Shown here: positions 21,766 through 33,425 of the stretch, in pieces
Position numbering within the stretch: position 1 is the first letter of the stretch
Layout of the letters: the number at the start of each line of letters is the position of its first letter
DNA from: Talaromyces rugulosus
Taxonomy: Eukaryota; Ascomycota; Eurotiomycetes; Eurotiales; Trichocomaceae
Direction: 5' to 3'
NCBI RefSeq assembly: GCF_013368755.1
Contig: NC_049566.1
Coordinates: 4,588,001 to 4,652,000, forward strand
Length of the DNA: 64,000 nt
Made by a program: the position numbers and the translations under genes
The notes under the pieces: generated by a model
Database searches by the model: none
The model's input: the letters and a program-made list of their open reading frames with translations, nothing else
What the model was told of the DNA's origin: nothing

Positions 21766-24273
21766 ATGAAGCCTGGACTCGACGATGATGCCCAGCTGGC
21801 GGCAATGGGCCATCGCCCCGAACTGCAGCGGAATTTTTCCATGATGTGCGTCGCTCTGCAAAATTTAAATCTATCTTGCACAGGACTGACAGACTACTAG
21901 GGCAATGCTGGGTCTCGCGTTTGCGATTCTCAATGCAAGTTCTCGGATTTTATCCCAGTGGATCACAGAATCTAACAGTCCAAACGTAGTCATGGACGGC
22001 TCTCTCAGCAAGTCTCTCGCTCAGTATCACTTCTGGCGGAAGTACTTCCGTGATCTGGGGTATGTTTGATGTGGTATGCCACGGATGTATTTAGTTGCAT
22101 GCTAATCCCGAGTACAGGATGTGTTACGGCTGGAATATGCACTCTCTGTGTGGCAGTATCGCTAGCAGAATTTTTAAGCGCCTATCCTACGTAGGTGATC
22201 TGATTACTATGGGGCGAAGCAAGTTCTGATAGGCAACAGGGCTGGCGGACAGTATCATTGGGTGGCTGGTAGGCAATCCCTCCATCGTTTTTAATACCAA
22301 GATAACTAATATATGGCAGCCGGTGTGTATATGCAGTCACGACACAATTAAAGGTAGTAGCTAACAATTACAAGTTTCTTGGAAAAGCTGGAGGCCAATA
22401 CTGTCCTGGATCACAGGCTGGGTGAACTGCGCTGGCTGGGTAATCTCCTCACTACTGTCCATCACTCAACAACTCCGATTAATTGCGTTCAACAGGTCGC
22501 TCTCGTGGCAACAAATTGTCTCCTTTCAAGCCAACTCATCATCGGAGTAGTATCCTTAGTTCATCCTGTGGGGACCTTATCCGACTATCTTGATACCTTT
22601 TTCTAACCAGAATCAGGACTATGAGCCCAAAAATTGGCACCAGTTTCTAATCTACATCGCCTTTACGATCATCTCATTTATCGTAAATGCATTTATGAAT
22701 TCGATCCTCCCCCCTATAATGAAGGGTGCATGTTTGTTTCCCCTCGTGGCTTTGAATGGTAATTTGTATGCTGATAATTGTCAATTTTAGTTATCTGGTC
22801 CATTGCTGGATTTGCAGTAGTGTCTATCGTGGTGCTTGCTTGTAAAGCACAAGGTTTTAACTCTGGATAGTAAGTTCGCATATGGAATTTCTTCGGAGTT
22901 TAAAGCTGATAGAATAAGTCTTGTTTTTTGTCAGTTCATAAACGAGACTGGATGTAAGTGGCTTCTTCTGCCGTGCAGAAGTTATAATTCTAACGATCCT
23001 CAGGGCCGGATGGAATCGCATGGCTTCTTGGTGTAAGATGACCTCTGTTAGAAAGAAGAGAAAAATCTAACTTAAAATAGCTTCTCCAAGGAGGTCTTGG
23101 ACTGACTGCGTTTGTACGGTATCTCTATCACATTCATAATTATCAGTATTAACCATATTCTAGGACGCCGTCGCGCATATGATCGAAGGTAGTTCATTGT
23201 CAATCTTCTCATTAATCAATTTATTCACTCTTGGCAGAAATTCCAAACGCTTCTGTCGAAGGCCCTAAAATCATGATAACATGCATCGGGATTGGTACCT
23301 TTACCGGAACCATTTTTCTCATGATACTCCTGTTCGTTGCTGGTGACCTTGACCCGGTCACTTCGTCGGCTGCAGGGCCACTCCTGCAAATCTTGAAGAA
23401 TGCGACCAATAATAACGCCGGGGCGATCTGCTTGCTCATGTATGTCTCCTGCTTCTAAATGTTCTTCTAGACCTTCCACATAACTGATGCCAACAGGATT
23501 CCCTTGATCTGCCTGCTTATGGCAACAATTAGCGTCATGACAACAAGCAGCCGTATGCTTTTTGCCTTTGCGCGTGACGGTGGACTTCCATTTTCTCGAG
23601 TATTTGCTAAAGTTCATACGCGTCTCGGCCTGCCACTCAACTCACTTTGCTTGACCAGTGCTTTGGTGATTATTTTCGGTTGCATTTTCTTAGGCTCATC
23701 AAGGTTGGTTGTTTCTCTGGTACACGGCACTTACCTCTACTAACTCCATTTCAAAGCGCTTTCAACGCCATTATTTCCGCCTCTGTAGTCGCCCTGAATG
23801 TTTCTTATGGCATGCCCATTGCAGTTCGCTGTCTCCGGGGCCGCGATGTGTTGCCAGATCGGCCATGGCGGATTCCCTCCATTGCTGGATGGATTGCTGA
23901 TACTGTCAGTCCCCTTCATTGTCTCCGACTATGAAAATGCTCCGTTGATGAAGCTGACTACGTGCTATACAGATTGCTCTCTCTTATATCACTATCACGA
24001 CGGTTCTCTTTTTGTTTCCACCCACGTTACCAGTCGATGGAAGTAGTATGAGTAAGTCTTCGTCCCGGCGTCAAAAATAAAAAGTCTTTATTAACATTTT
24101 ATGTAGACTACTGCGTGGTTGCATTTGGTATAATCATCATTATTTCGGTCATACAATGGATAGTCGATGGCAGAAAGAATTTTACAGGACCCAGAGTAGA
24201 CGTTACTCTAGAAGGGGCAGTTGGCTATCCTGTGCAGTCTGAGGACCACGCCGGTCACAGCGATAAGGCCTAA
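21766..24273 (+). CDS. APC-family amino acid/choline/GABA permease, 18 exons
   Basis: Twelve-helix plasma membrane permease. Assembled by following frame and splice sites: 21766-21845, 21901-21934, 21990-22059, 22118-22190, 22240-22268, 22375-22439, 22496-22567, 22611-22731, 22791-22869, 22919-22953, 23004-23032, 23081-23113, 23164-23188, 23238-23439, 23497-23703, 23757-23904, 23973-24051 and 24107-24273. The sum is 1548 nt, 515 residues, with no stop. Conserved blocks are MLGLAFAILNSWTALSASL, SLAEFLSAYPTAGGQYHWV, GLTAFDAVAHMIEE, SSRMLFAFARDGGLPFSRV and WIVDGRKNFTGPR. This is the Hnm1/GABA-permease class. Introns are far denser than in neighbours and one is GC..AG. Several tiny exons (25-35 nt) would make automatic prediction miss or fragment it. 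Confidence 0.88.
21935..21989 (+). other. Non-canonical GC-AG intron
   Basis: Second intron of the permease, 55 nt, donor GCAAGT and acceptor GTAG. Skipping it shifts the frame, while splicing restores the conserved junction AILN/SWTALSAS. GC-AG introns are a known minority class in fungi. Confidence 0.75.
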
Positions 24274-24691
24274 TCTAATTACCATCTGCGGTGAAGGTGA
24301 ATAATAGCCTAGAATAGAATGTCTACATCGTCTCATGTGCAAATGTTCTACCAATGTTCCAACTCTTGATTTGGTGCAAGTTTAGATATTTCCAGAACAT
24401 AGCGCAATGAGATTAGACTTTTACTTCTTCATCGTTTATTCAATGTTGAACGGTATCAGCGGGGTTGTGTGCGACTTTGGAGGGGCGGTGCATAGATAGA
24501 TGAGTTATGTTCGACAGGCAATGGTTAACATTCCACATTCCAACCGCTACCATGGTGAATACAAACAAGATAGCTCCACCCAAACAACAAGCAACTCTTT
24601 TCTTACATAAATTGGGCCGCCGAAAAATATACTCGTCGCTGTTTTTTGCACCCATTGACACACATATTTAACAGAAAATAAGGTATACAAC
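24274..24691. other. Short intergenic region
   Basis: 418 bp between two plus-strand genes; expected 3' UTR of the permease and promoter of the UNC93-like gene. No other feature seen. Confidence 0.5.
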
Positions 24692-26381
24692 ATGTCAACA
24701 CTCGTACCATCTCCGACAGAATCCTTTCCTTCTTCCGAAACAACATGTGCCTCCCCATCAAACGCTGAACAAGGCATGACCATCGGAGAGGCAGAGAAAC
24801 TCGATCCAAATAGAAGCAAAAGCAAAAATCGAGGATGCTTCCAATCCGCCAGGCTGTACGACCTGTACTCGCACCCTTGGTTCCAGATCCTTCTCATCAG
24901 CGCAATATGCTTCTGCTGTCCCGGGGTAAGTTACACTCTTATGCTGAAAAGTGGTCTCTCTGACAATAGCAGATGTACAACGCCCTGACCGGCATCGGAG
25001 GCTCTGGACAAGTCGACCAAACCGTCGCAGCGAACGCGACTGTGGCCCTTCTCTCTGTCACAGCTGCGACGGCATTATTTATCGTCGGGCCGATATTTGA
25101 CATGGTAGGCCCACGTATCTGTCTACTACTGGGAGGCTGGACCTATCCGTTGTACTCGGGAGCGTTGTTAAATTTCAATAGTAAGATTGTCAAGGCAAAT
25201 ATGTGTTATGTATGCTAACTAAAACTAAAGAGAGCGGGAATGGAGCTTTTGTCATTGCAGCAGGAGCGCTGCTTGGTATTGGATCTTCGTTTGTCTGGGT
25301 GTCCCAGGGAGCGATTATGACAACCTATGTTCCTGAGAACCAAAAAGGGAGAGCCATTGCTCTATTCTGGGTGATATTCAATCTCGGCGGCGGTGTTGGC
25401 TCACTGGCAAGCTTTGGCCTCAATTACGACTCGGTCAGCGGCACCGTCTCTAATACAACATACATTGCTCTTCTTGTTATTATGGGAATTGGCTGGCTGA
25501 TGGGTGCATTCATTTGCCCTCCATCGTCTGTACAAGACCAGCCTGTTAGCGATACAAAATCAGAGAAACCCCAAGGCCGGCGCGCAAGATCTATGAAGCT
25601 ATTACGTGTTTGTGTCAAAACGACCACTGACTGGCGTGTTCTATGCATGATCCCACTTTTCTTCTGCGCCAACATCTTCTACTCGTACCAACAGAATGAG
25701 GTGAACGGAATGAACTTCAACATCCGCACTCGGTCTCTAAATGGTGCCCTCTACTGGCTCTCCCAGATGGCCGGTGGTCTCGTCATGGGTTTGATGCTCG
25801 ATACGCCTAGTTTGACAAGGCCGCAGCGTGCTCGTGTCTGTTGGTTATTCTTGTTCGTGTCTGGCATGTGCATCTGGGGTGGCGGATATGCTTTCCAGAA
25901 GTGGTCGTCGTATCGAATCAACACCGAACATCGCAAGCAAGATATCGATTTCACATGGAGTTCTGTGTCGGTAGGCCCAATGCTCCTATACATATTTTAC
26001 GGCGCATATGATGCTTTCTGGCAGTCGTTCTGTTATTGGCTCATCGGGGCCCTGTCCAATTCTCCAACCATTTCGGCCATACTGGTTGGTGGGTACAAGA
26101 CATTCCAGGCTGTTGGCGCAGCCATGGCGTGGAGAATTGATGCGCTCAAGGTTTCTCCCATGACTCAGTTTTCTATGGACTGGGGCTTGTGTATGGGGGC
26201 TCTGGTGTTGGTTCTTCCCACTGTCCTGGCGGTGACGTTGACGAGCACTGTAGAAGATGAGAGTCTCGAGCCAGAACTACCAGAGCCGTCAGGGAGCAGG
26301 CCAGTCCACATTGAGAATTCGGATCCAACACATCACCGGGATCCTAGTCATTCTGAGGGTCGGCAATCAGATGTTGTGTAA
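24692..26381 (+). CDS. UNC93-like MFS membrane protein
   Basis: Eleven- to twelve-helix membrane protein of the UNC93/Ion_trans-regulator branch of the MFS fold. Exons 24692-24925, 24973-25180 and 25231-26381; introns 47 and 50 nt; 530 residues. After a Ser/Thr-rich, acidic N-terminus come HPWFQILLISAICFCCPGMY and NALTGIGGSGQVD, the signature start of fungal UNC93 proteins, then GIGSSFVWVSQGAIMTTY and KGRAIALFWVIFNLGGGVGS. The second half has QNEVNGMNFNIRTRSLNGA and SFCYWLIGALSN. The cytosolic tail is acidic and Pro-rich. Family role in fungi is unclear; yeast and animal members act as channel regulators or transport partners. It lies 418 bp after the permease on the same strand. Confidence 0.87.
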
Positions 26382-26855
26382 TTTCTTTTCATGTGTCAAG
26401 CCCTGATAATTTAATTCTTTATCATTCTTTAGTACAAGTACATGTAGTAAAAGCGACTAATATTCTAGCTGCCTCTAATTTAATTGGGAGATGTTAAAAT
26501 GGATTCCTTTGGCTTGTTTTGGAAGGTCGTAAAATAAAAATAAAAATAAAACTTGTCAGGTAGAATAGGGCTCATCCTGTTGCATAAACATGCAGTATAG
26601 AAGCGGGGCCGCCGGACTATCTCCTAGTTCCGTGCCGCAGATTTATTTGCAGCTGCGGATTCACTCGCGACTCAATAACAATAAGCTATACGAGTGCCTA
26701 TGAAGATACAACACGTTCAAACTCAGTCATTCCAGTGTCTACTACGCCTCCTCTACATGTACTGTAGTGTTGCACAGCTTGTGTAGTGAAGGCAAGCCAA
26801 TCGTCACTGCACTTCGTGTCGATGTGAGGTCAGCATTCAACAACAACATCGGGAC
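26382..26855. other. Short intergenic region
   Basis: 474 bp between two plus-strand genes, with an AAATA-rich tract near 26533-26551. No gene seen. Confidence 0.5.
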
Positions 26856-27596
26856 ATGATCATGCTGTTGCTACTACTCCTACTGTTATGCCTTCTACTG
26901 CCGCTTCTTGTTACCCTGTGGCTTGTCTATCGTCCTCCCTCTAAGCTGATCCAGTACTTTCAGCATCGCTGGCCGGACGTTCTTTGGCACGTGCCCACAT
27001 CCGACAAAGTCATCGCCTTGACAATCGACGATGGCCCATCGATTCACACACGCGAGATTCTGGGTATCCTCAAAGAACACAATGTTACGGCAACTTTTTT
27101 CGTGATCGGGTCCAATGCGATTGGCAACCACAAGGATATCCTTCAGGACCTGATCCGCAACGGCAATGAACTTGCCAACCACGCGATGAGCGATGAGCCC
27201 TCGTACAAGCTTGACAACGCCGAACTGGCGTCACAAATACGAGCGGTTGAACAGATCATTGACAACACTTATCAGCTTGCCCCTTCTTCGGCGCGGAGTG
27301 CTCCCAGGTACTTTCGCCCTGGATCTGGCTTTTTCACCACCCGGATGCGAAAACTCCTGCAGGAGCTGGGTTATACCCTCGTTTTAGGGGGGATATATCC
27401 ACATGATCCGCAAATTTCTTTCTCGACAGTCAACGCTGCTCATGTGTTGAGCATGGCCCGGCCCGGCGGGATAGTCATCTGTCACGACGGGCGACGCTGG
27501 ACGCCACCAATGCTTAAGATTGTTCTTCCAGAATTAAAACGAAGAGGATATCGCATTGTCACCGTTACAGAGTTATTGGGCTCGCGAATATCATAA
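26856..27596 (+). CDS. CE4 polysaccharide (chitin) deacetylase-like protein
   Basis: NodB-homology metal-dependent deacetylase, likely acting on chitin or another N-acetylated glycan at the membrane or wall. Single exon, 246 residues. A very hydrophobic leucine-rich N-terminus (residues 2-25) is a signal anchor. NodB motif 1 is TIDDGPS with Asp 58 and Asp 59; motif 2 is ELANHAMSDEPS with His 109; motif 3 is RYFRPGSGFF; motif 4 IYPHDPQ; motif 5 VICHDGR. The second metal His of motif 2 (H-x3-H/N) is Asp 113, a deviation that may alter metal binding. The protein is near the minimum length of a lone NodB domain. It converges on a GT31-Apple gene. Confidence 0.85.
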   Translation: MIMLLLLLLLLCLLLPLLVTLWLVYRPPSKLIQYFQHRWPDVLWHVPTSDKVIALTIDDGPSIHTREILGILKEHNVTATFFVIGSNAIGNHKDILQDLIRNGNELANHAMSDEPSYKLDNAELASQIRAVEQIIDNTYQLAPSSARSAPRYFRPGSGFFTTRMRKLLQELGYTLVLGGIYPHDPQISFSTVNAAHVLSMARPGGIVICHDGRRWTPPMLKIVLPELKRRGYRIVTVTELLGSRIS

Positions 27597-27768
27597 TTCG
27601 CCATGGCCAGCTGGCAGGTATAGACATTTCGTAATATACATAGAACTCGTTTGCTGACTTTTGTAAAAACACCCTTCCAACACTATATGTAACGCTACCC
27701 AATGCACTTATGTATGAAAACCATCTAATTAGTTGACACCATGGCCTCAACAAGGCCACCCACGCTGT

Positions 27769-29267
27769 TCAGTAAATTCTTTGGATACTAGGTTCAACCC
27801 ACTCCGGGTCTGCACATTCCATCTCGTTCACCCACTTTTTGATCCTGACTGTGTCCCATCCACTGGTCCAAGTCAATCGTGTCGTCGGGCTCGTTTCGGG
27901 CTCTTTCGGGGTTCCTAATCGAATGGAACGAACGAATGTACATTTGTTTTCCGACGGCTCCTCCCCCCATGACTCCTTGGAATAGTATGTCCATTGATAG
28001 CACTCGCCATGAGTGTGACATCCCGCAGCACAGGCTTCAACGCTTTTATGAACTGGCGACTCGGGCTCTTCATCAAAACCGTTCCAATCTGAATTTTGCC
28101 AATGTTGGCGTTTTTCCATCGTGTCTCCAATGTGGAGATAATCAAGGACGTCGGCATAAAGCCAAGGCAACTATACACAGCCAATTGTTAGCGATGATTC
28201 AAACTTGAAGCGAGGAACGGGAGGAAACAAACATCTTTCGGCCGCCGATGAAGAAACCCTGACAGCATCGGTATATCGTTCGGCGAGGTCTTGTGCAGAC
28301 TCAACACAGGCTGACACCAGTACATCTTTGCACCTGGTCCGAAAGGAATGCCATGCAGTGGATGTGGATTGAATATGGGGTACAAGCCGGACAGGAAAAT
28401 GCCTTTGTTAGCGAGCGCAAACCCTAGCACCGAATCACCACAGCAGTCATCTTTCACTAGTTGTGCCCATCTCTCCGCAATCGATGGCTCGGTGAACTCC
28501 CCATGTGTGCGGCTGCTTTCCCTATGTACGAGCTTTTCGATCGCTGGCCTACTGAGTAGAATGCCCGCTCCGCCGTATGCAAAGTACGTTTTCTTGTCAT
28601 CCTCCATCTTCCGGCCGGGCGATGGAGAGCCCATGTACCATTCTTTCCTCGCATCATACCGATCCAGCAGTCTGAAAAGCGTGTCCCAAACGATGTACGT
28701 ATCGGCCTCGACAAAATAAAACCACTTTGCTCTCTCATTCTGCATAAATGCGTACTCCACCATGGGCAGGAACTTGAATCGATCTAGTAACCATCCATCT
28801 CTACCCGTAACAGGCTCATTTTGGCTGTCGGGATTGTTGATTCTTCCATGAGCCTGCAGATCGGGGTTTTCGTCGTGCCAGTACACTTCTGGTAAATCGG
28901 TAATTATGTCGTGGGTCCGATGAGGTGTATCGCCAAGTTGTTCCTCCTTGTCCGAAACGATTATGAGATTCGAAATACAGTTGGTGACATTGTTGATGTG
29001 CGACAGTACTTGGTCGAGGGGCTGCGTCGATCCGAGTCTCAGAACGACTTGAATATCGGCCAGTCGATGATGTGGAAAGTCTTTGCAATTGAGGTCACTC
29101 TGTCCATACAGCCGGTCTGGCTCGTCTGCTGCTGGGCCGGAGGACCAGCGGTCTCCCTCTATTGGAAGAATGCCGGTCCAGCTAGGTGTGTTCAAGAGAG
29201 ACAATAGGATGACGGCCAACGAAACGGCGGGCACCCCGACATAGCACCAGCGATTGATCCGGGCCAT
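27769..29267 (-). CDS. GT31-like glycosyltransferase with C-terminal Apple domain, second copy
   Basis: Paralogue of the 17270-18487 gene. Exons 29267-28233 and 28170-27769, intron 62 nt with donor GTTTGT and acceptor TAG, 478 residues. One N-terminal membrane helix (about 7-25, VGVPAVSLAVILLSLL) marks a type II Golgi protein. Catalytic marks: GWLLDRFKFLPMVEYAF, YFVEADTYIVWDTLFRLLD with Glu-Ala-Asp 187-189 (the usual fungal GT31 acidic motif), YFAYGGAGILLS and CCGDSVLGFAL. The second exon encodes an Apple-like Cys pattern (VEACAAGCHTHGECYQW, KCTFVRSIRLG). Unlike the first copy the catalytic and Apple parts are split by an intron near the domain boundary. Donor and acceptor sugars are unknown. 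Confidence 0.82.
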
Positions 29268-30513
29268 CGCTTGCTATATCTTTGTGTATGTTAAAAAAAG
29301 AGCCAGCAGCCATTCGCGCGCAAAACGGAATAGAAATCATCAGGCTGCAGTAATCTAGACTCCCCGCGCAAGTTCTCGGAATCCAACTGGAAAACTGGGG
29401 GGCCCATGCGACTGGTCCAACCACCCCCCACTGTAGCACAGATCCGGATTCTGTTGTCAGGGGGTGGAGAATGAAATAATCGCCATTTAGGGCGAATCTC
29501 GGATCGGATATTTTCCTGAGCGCATTTCTTTGTTACCATGCTCCAACGCCCGACCAAATTCGTCCCCAAGCACACAATAATACGATACGTACTATCGGCA
29601 TACAATTGATTGAAGCTTAAATCGAGAGCGGCTTGCAGTGGATCTTTCCGGCCACTCAGCGGGCTTTAAATTCGACAGCCGGCCGGCCTGCCAATGATAT
29701 CTTGCACTGGCGCCGATCCATTCATGACGTAGCCGGTCTTGTCGCTTCCGTCTTGGCACGCGGTGACGTATCTGGCTCTTCCTTGTTACTTTTTCGATAT
29801 ACAGAGTAATAATGGCATGCACAAATCAGGTCGAGTAAGGGGCTCTGTAGCTGAAATATGCACTATCACTAAATAGTTCATAACCCATTAGCACCAAATT
29901 ACTAACCACACATGTACGTTGTACAGATTATATATTTGGATGCGTCTATATATCAATTGATGTATTGGATATAACATTTCGAATGACTGATAACATTGAA
30001 ATCTGCTATCTACTATGTATCCGTGTAATAGCGATTCAGTTAGCAGTTGATGTGCCGCATAAGAGATTATCAACCGAGACGCTTATCTTGAATCTCGGTG
30101 CCTTCAAATGTTTCATTTATGTATTTCAATAAAAATCTAATAAGACTAACCAGTCTACCCAGGAATCTAAGACCAAGAAGTGTATTAGATGTCATTATAT
30201 CTTGACGTCGACATCCACACCAAAAGACCTCAGTCTCTTAGGCAGTCGATCTATAGTTTGTTATAGGTGCCAACATTCTATAAATTATTTAGCTTAAGAG
30301 TGGCAGTCTAGTCACCTTAGGGGGGCTCGGGGAGTATGGATATAAGGACTAACAAATCCGCTAGGGGCTATCTGGTTACCGGGTAACATGTTAGGAAAAT
30401 TGAAACTAGTTATAAAAAACCGAAAAGTGTCTGTTGAATTAATCCAAAAAATTCTATTTAGTATGAAATCTACTTCGAAAATCAATATCAATATCCAAAT
30501 GTCCACCTAACTA
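29268..30513. other. Intergenic, AT-rich region
   Basis: About 1.2 kb upstream of the second GT31 gene and downstream of GH43. It is AT-rich toward 29880-30500 and holds a start-less open frame with two CxxC pairs (listed separately). No intact gene seen. Confidence 0.5.
30133..30297 (+). other. Start-less CxxC...CxxC open frame, possible gene remnant
   Basis: A stop-to-stop frame of 54 codons with no ATG encodes KKCIRCHY and, 22 residues on, VCYRCQH. The C-x2-C-x22-C-x2-C spacing is like a small zinc ribbon. It lies in AT-rich DNA and may be a decayed repeat or gene fragment, or chance. Confidence 0.3.
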
Positions 30514-31528
30514 TCATGCCAAAGAAATTATGTTATCCGAAACAGTGATATTAGAAACAAACAGCGCTCGCCCTTCTGAATTGTCTTTTCCGTTTAGATT
30601 GGCATGGAACACAACCTTCTTACCATCGGCCGAGAAATCTGATCCTCCAGGAGCACTCAGCTTCCCGGCATTCTTCGACCCAGTCCCTGTCACAAGAAGC
30701 GGTGCATGGGGAGCATGCTGCTTGCTCCACGGGCCAGTAATGGAAGTCGCATACGCGTACGACGTATCATATTTCTCAGTGTTGTAGTAATTTGATGAGA
30801 AGCTGAGGTAGTAAATGCCGTCATAGTACAGCACACTTGGGGCTTCGATAAGTGGTCCGTCCAGCTCGTCTCGGTCAAGAAGCTGGATTGGGTCGCCATC
30901 CGCTTGAACGCCGTCAGAGTGCATTTTCTGCAGCATGATTGGGGTCGAGTCGCTCTTTATGCTGTTGCCATCGATTTTGTAGGTCACGTAGATGGTTCCG
31001 TCGGTATCGATGAAGCCATCAGGGTCAATGGCACCACCCTTGGAAATTGGACATGCGATAGAGTCGTTGGAAACAGTGGCATCATATGGGCCTTTTGCTG
31101 TTGACGAAGTAGCGACACCGACGCAGTGTTTTCCAGAAGTGTGCTCTCTGGCCGAATAGTACATGACATAACTACCATCAGCCTTTTACCCTGGTCATTA
31201 GTTTATTCCTCTATTTGTGGCGGGTTAACATGGTGAAACATACCAACTTGATCACGTCAGGAGCCCACAAGACGACTGAAGATTCGTCTACCCAGGTAGG
31301 ATAGGGCCCCGGCAGGGCGTCATAGCCCTCGATAAGTGTCCAATTGGTGAAATCTGGCGACGTGGCTACCTGCGCATGTACCTTGTTGCCGGTGGTTCCA
31401 AAGGCATAGTATTCACTGCCTGTATAGACGACGGATGGATCGGGGAAGCTGGTGTCTAGAACTCGGTAGATGTGAGCAGATGCTCCACTACACAGGAGAG
31501 CACCGAGCAGAGAGGTATATTGAAACAT
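30514..31528 (-). CDS. GH43-family glycosidase (arabinanase/arabinofuranosidase type)
   Basis: Secreted five-bladed beta-propeller hydrolase expected to act on arabinan- or xylan-type hemicellulose. Exons 31528-31244 and 31182-30514, intron 61 nt, 317 residues. A signal peptide covers about residues 1-18 (YTSLLGALLCSGASA). The general-base Asp is in DTSFPDPSVVY; LWAPDVIKL crosses the splice site; AIDPDGFIDTDGTIYVTYK holds the middle Asp; the proposed acid Glu is in GPLIEAPSVLYYDGIYYLS. All three carboxylates of GH43 clan F are present. Several N-glycosylation sequons fit secretion. It is the last of three co-oriented genes with an oxidoreductase and an MFS carrier, a pattern that suggests sugar use, but no direct link is shown. 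Confidence 0.87.
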
Positions 31529-32277
31529 TTTTCCAATTAGACAATTTGTTCTTTTGATTAAAATTGGTTTTCTGATATTTCTAAATCACGCTGCGAGAGA
31601 TTAAAGTAATTTATAGCTCAACCCGCTCTGCGCTTATAATCATTAAACTACGGAGTGTACTATATATGGCCCCTAGATGTCACCATATCAACCAACAGCA
31701 TTATTGCTGACAGGCTCGGCACCCAAAGATAGTATTTTCAGCCGCTGGTTCAGCTTCCTAGGGGCCGCTAAATCTATACCATCGCGGATAGCATAATATG
31801 GAGTTAATTTAATCTATTGCTGCTAGATATCTTGTGATTTATCGTATTTTTTCACTTTTCTTTTGACATTCGAATTCTCCAATCTATCTTTGGTACCTCC
31901 AATGTAACTTGTTCTTGAATGACTGACCACTTCATGTTGAGACTAGTGGGGGTCTGACTACGATAGTGCGTGCGTAGTGGCGCCGCATGGCTCCTTTCTG
32001 AGCATGGAATTGGCCGATCTCAAATTTGGCGCATCGTAACCTTATTTATTATTAGTAACAGTCTGTTTTGCCAAGTACTCCGTCGTTGCTCCTGATTGCT
32101 GATGAGAGACGAGATACAGGGGACGCGTTTTAGAACGCAAGTCTTTTCATTGGATTTCATACTAAATCTCATTATTGTGAAACGAAATGTCTTTTTTTTG
32201 TAAGCTACCTGAATATGTTGAAAGCTAGGACATAATCTCTTATTATCAATTAACTGTACTTCTAGCTTTAAGTTACA
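31529..32277. other. Intergenic region, no gene seen
   Basis: About 750 bp between the GH43 start and the oxidoreductase stop, both minus strand. It contains two words of the ACGGAGT/ACTCCGT type (near 31649 and 32074). No gene seen. Confidence 0.5.
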
Positions 32278-33425
32278 CTATAGCAAAGACTTCAAACCCT
32301 CGGGTTTCCGAGCGCCATTTTCGTCAAATTCAATCTTCTTCCCGGTGACCAAGCTCTCCTGAAGTGCGAATGCCAATTTCATCCCCGTGTACGCTGAGGA
32401 CAACTTCAGGGGTAGCTCCTTCCCGTCCAAAATTGCAGAAACAAACTCGTCCAGTTCCGTAACAAAGGCACCCTGGTACCGTTCAATCCAGCCTGGGGTA
32501 GCATCCTGCTGAATGCCTGCAAGATTTGACACTTGAATCCGATTGGCATGTGGGATCAGATTAATGGATATCTTGCCGTTGCTACCTATAATCTCTGTGC
32601 AGTTGTCATAACCATGGAACGTGGTGCGCGAATGATAATAATATGCAATCTTGCCTCCCCAGAATTCAACCACACCCACAGCATTATCGACGTCGTTGAA
32701 CTCGCTCATCTCATGGTGATGAGCAATAAGTCCTGTTGCCCAAAGTGCCTTGGGCTTACAATCTTCCCCCAAAAACGAAAGTGTCAAGTCGATGTCATGG
32801 ATTACGGTATCAACGAAAATACCTCCGCTATGGCGAGCGTATTCGATGAAAAACCCGCTCTTGTCTAGCTTTTCTGCTCCCTGAGAACGGAGAATCATCG
32901 GTGTGCCAATCGTTCCTTTCCGGATGCTTTTCAGAGCTTCTTGGTATTGTTCGTCAAATCGACGGACAAATCCAACCATGATTTTTGAACCTGCTTCATT
33001 TCTCGGGTCTTGCATCAACTGACCGAGCTGATAAAAAAAAAATAGAACTTGTCAATAAGGTACACTAGATGGAGAGTTATCGCTTCACTTACTTTTGATA
33101 GGTCTTTCGTTAGTGGTTTCTCGCACAACACGTAGATTCCCCGTTGGACCGCAGCAAGAGTGTGTTCAATATGTAACTCCGTAAGAGAAGCAACAATTAT
33201 CGCGTCTAAACCTGGTGTGTTGATCATGTCGTCAAAGTCTGCAAACACCTTGACCCCTTCTGGCTCCAGGTTATTTTTGGCCCATTCTAATTCATGTGGA
33301 GCTGGTGAGCAGACGCTGTAGAGGCGAGCCCTGGGGATCCGATGTAGAACGTTTAGAGCATGTCGCTGGCCCATCCGGCCCAGCCCTACAACTCCAACGT
33401 TAAGCTTTTGTAGGGGGTTCGCCAT
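32278..33425 (-). CDS. Gfo/Idh/MocA-family oxidoreductase (inositol dehydrogenase-like)
   Basis: NAD(P)-dependent dehydrogenase of cyclitols or sugars, probably cytosolic. Exons 33425-33093 and 33027-32278, intron 65 nt, 360 residues. The Rossmann nucleotide loop is VGLGRMGQRH near the N-terminus; the conserved dyad motif appears as CEKPLTKD; the C-terminal alpha/beta domain has YARHSGGIFVDTVIHDIDL, whose Asp/His pair matches the catalytic D-x3-H of this family (IHDID). The model starts at MANPLQK because the upstream Met in frame (33443) would add only MIFLFS. The substrate could be myo-inositol or a related polyol; sequence alone does not decide. Same strand as GH43 and the MFS gene. Confidence 0.88.

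Noticed and set aside
21766..24273. Reading the permease locus as a pseudogene
   Set aside because: Apparent stops all lie in introns; all 18 exons join in frame with conserved residues at the junctions.
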